Source: Ardenticatenaceae bacterium
GTDB taxonomy: Bacteria > Chloroflexota > Anaerolineae > Promineifilales > Promineifilaceae
Assembly: GCA_020634395.1 (NCBI GenBank)
Contig: JACKBU010000009.1
Span: 1 to 64,000, forward strand
DNA length: 64,000 bases
Direction: 5' to 3'
Position numbers and translations under genes: made by a program. This document shows positions 63,319 through 64,000 of the stretch, one piece after another; position 1 is the stretch's first letter; every line of letters starts with the position of its first letter. The notes under the pieces are model-generated. The model did not search any database. It was not told the origin of the DNA and worked only from the letters and a program-made list of their open reading frames with translations.

Positions 63319-64000
63319 ATGACCTTCAACCCTCTGGATCATCCGCACCGCCGCTATAATCCGCTTACCGGTGAATGGGTCCTGGTGTCGCCGCACCGCA
63401 CCAAACGGCCGTGGCAAGGCCAGGTCGAAAAAACACCGCCGGACACACGCCCCGCTTACGATCCCACCTGCTATCTCTGCCCCGGCAACAAACGCGCCGG
63501 TAACGCCCAAAATCCCGCCTACGACAGCACGTTCGTTTTTACCAACGACTTTGCCGCTGTGCTGCCCGATACGCCAGAAACAGCCCCATCCGCCCATCCG
63601 CTGCTGCAAATGCAAAGCGTACGCGGCACTTCCCGCGTGATGTGCTTCTCACCCCGCCACGACCTGACGCTGCCGGAAATGGATCTGCCGGAGATCCGCC
63701 GCGTGGTGGACGTGTGGGCAGAGCAGGTGGCCGAATTGGGCCAGACCTACCGCTGGGTACAGGTCTTCGAGAACAAAGGCGCCATCATGGGCTGCTCCAA
63801 TCCCCATCCACACGGCCAGATTTGGGCGCTGGATGCGCTGCCCAACGAGCCTTTTAAGGAAGATCGGCAGCAACGAGAGTACTATGAACGGGAGAAACGG
63901 CCGTTGCTCCTGGACCTTCTGGCGCTGGAACTAGAACAGCAAGAACGCATTGTTGTGCAAAACGATCACTGGCTGGCGATTGTGCCCTTTTGGGCCATCT
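63319..64000 (+). CDS. galT: UDP-glucose-hexose-1-phosphate uridylyltransferase (3' end outside window)
   Basis: The first 227 codons, ATG at 63319 after CAGGAG. RYNPLTGEWVLVSPHR at the N-terminus, zinc site CYLCPG (about 52-57), catalytic HPH in NPHPHGQIW (about 158-166), then PLLLDLLALE continuing off the edge. Leloir galactose pathway enzyme. Neighbouring gal genes, if any, lie to the right. Confidence 0.93.
   Translation, partial: MTFNPLDHPHRRYNPLTGEWVLVSPHRTKRPWQGQVEKTPPDTRPAYDPTCYLCPGNKRAGNAQNPAYDSTFVFTNDFAAVLPDTPETAPSAHPLLQMQSVRGTSRVMCFSPRHDLTLPEMDLPEIRRVVDVWAEQVAELGQTYRWVQVFENKGAIMGCSNPHPHGQIWALDALPNEPFKEDRQQREYYEREKRPLLLDLLALELEQQERIVVQNDHWLAIVPFWAI

Larger units (their letters stand above)
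1..64000. repeat. Highly iterated palindrome ACGGCCGT scattered through the window
   Basis: The self-complementary octamer ACGGCCGT, usually AACGGCCGTT, ACGGCCGTG or ACGGCCGTC, occurs about 140 times by my reading (for example 39-46, 6702-6709, 19378-19385, 38671-38678, 63396-63410 region). It appears in coding sequence in all three frames (Thr-Ala-Val; x-Gly-Arg; Arg-Pro) and in intergenic hairpins. Near 58-60% GC, chance predicts roughly two copies. Long gaps without it fall over 38,679-41,611 (metX/metY), 43,357-45,746, 45,890-48,194 (yidC region) and 48,526-50,074 (rnpA/rpmH/clpP). The pattern resembles HIP1 of cyanobacteria in kind, but the sequence differs. Function unknown. Confidence 0.9.

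Noticed and set aside
1..64000. Transposase, integrase or phage genes
   Set aside because: I looked for them in all gaps and among hypothetical genes and found no recognisable one, and no terminal inverted repeats flanking an insertion.
1..64000. tRNA or rRNA genes
   Set aside because: No T-loop GTTCGA-type consensus with a paired acceptor stem was visible in any gap; a computed search would be needed to be sure.

Overview
The window is about 64 kb of GC-rich, gene-dense bacterial DNA with roughly 60 protein genes on both strands. I found no tRNA, rRNA or CRISPR array. The gene set (BTAD regulator, SPW-repeat protein, thioredoxin reductase with a response-regulator domain, Thr/Pro-rich lipoproteins and kinase ectodomains, intact intergenic minisatellites) suggests a filamentous Chloroflexota (Anaerolineae/Caldilineae type). 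This is inference; no marker gene here proves it. The dominant signature is the palindrome ACGGCCGT. I counted about 140 copies by eye, roughly one per 460 bp, where base composition predicts about two. In genes it reads mostly as Thr-Ala-Val, x-Gly-Arg or Arg-Pro; between genes it sits inside terminator hairpins.

Layout, left half. 1-5.7 kb: a partial PEP-synthase/rifampicin-phosphotransferase-like enzyme behind an operator-bearing promoter, small hypothetical proteins and a BTAD-type regulator. 6.0-10.2 kb: a sulfotransferase-like protein, then an iron operon with a membrane-anchored DtxR-FeoA-FeoA regulator and a FeoB split into GTPase and permease. 10.2-16.3 kb: a 21-bp minisatellite, a PepC-type aminopeptidase, a sphingosine-1-phosphate-lyase-like enzyme and two M20 peptidases. 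16.6-22.2 kb: a UbiA prenyltransferase, a receiver protein, small membrane or hypothetical genes, and a 43-bp tandem array in a long gene-poor stretch. 22.8-29.8 kb: an HDAC-like amidohydrolase with an altered zinc ligand, two arrestin-like genes, an AAA ATPase, a Ser/Thr kinase with a sensor-like ectodomain, a phenylalanine hydroxylase, and a secreted protein that shares the kinase's C-terminal domain.

Layout, right half. 29.9-37.8 kb: Tex, a Mut7-C/ubiquitin-like protein, an aminotransferase and an EfeO-FTR1 iron importer. 37.9-41.4 kb: the methionine operon metY-metX-metW under a SAM-I riboswitch and a clear sigma-70 promoter. 41.5-45.0 kb: the receiver-thioredoxin-reductase fusion, a lone receiver and an alpha/beta hydrolase pair. 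45.3-51.3 kb: rpmH-rnpA-yidD-(PQQ-propeller lipoprotein)-yidC-khpB, then clpP and eno, all on the minus strand. 51.5-60 kb: a GAF/PAS histidine kinase, cysteine desulfurase with mnmA, small membrane proteins, and a Rel-type (p)ppGpp enzyme whose hydrolase site looks degenerate. 60-64 kb: an ABC half-transporter, a nucleotide-kinase-like P-loop protein, thpR and the start of galT.

Functional themes are iron acquisition (Feo and EfeO/FTR1, with a shared DtxR-type palindrome in front of feo and the PEP-synthase-like gene), methionine and sulfur metabolism (metYXW; NifS-MnmA for tRNA thiolation), membrane-protein biogenesis, and signalling.
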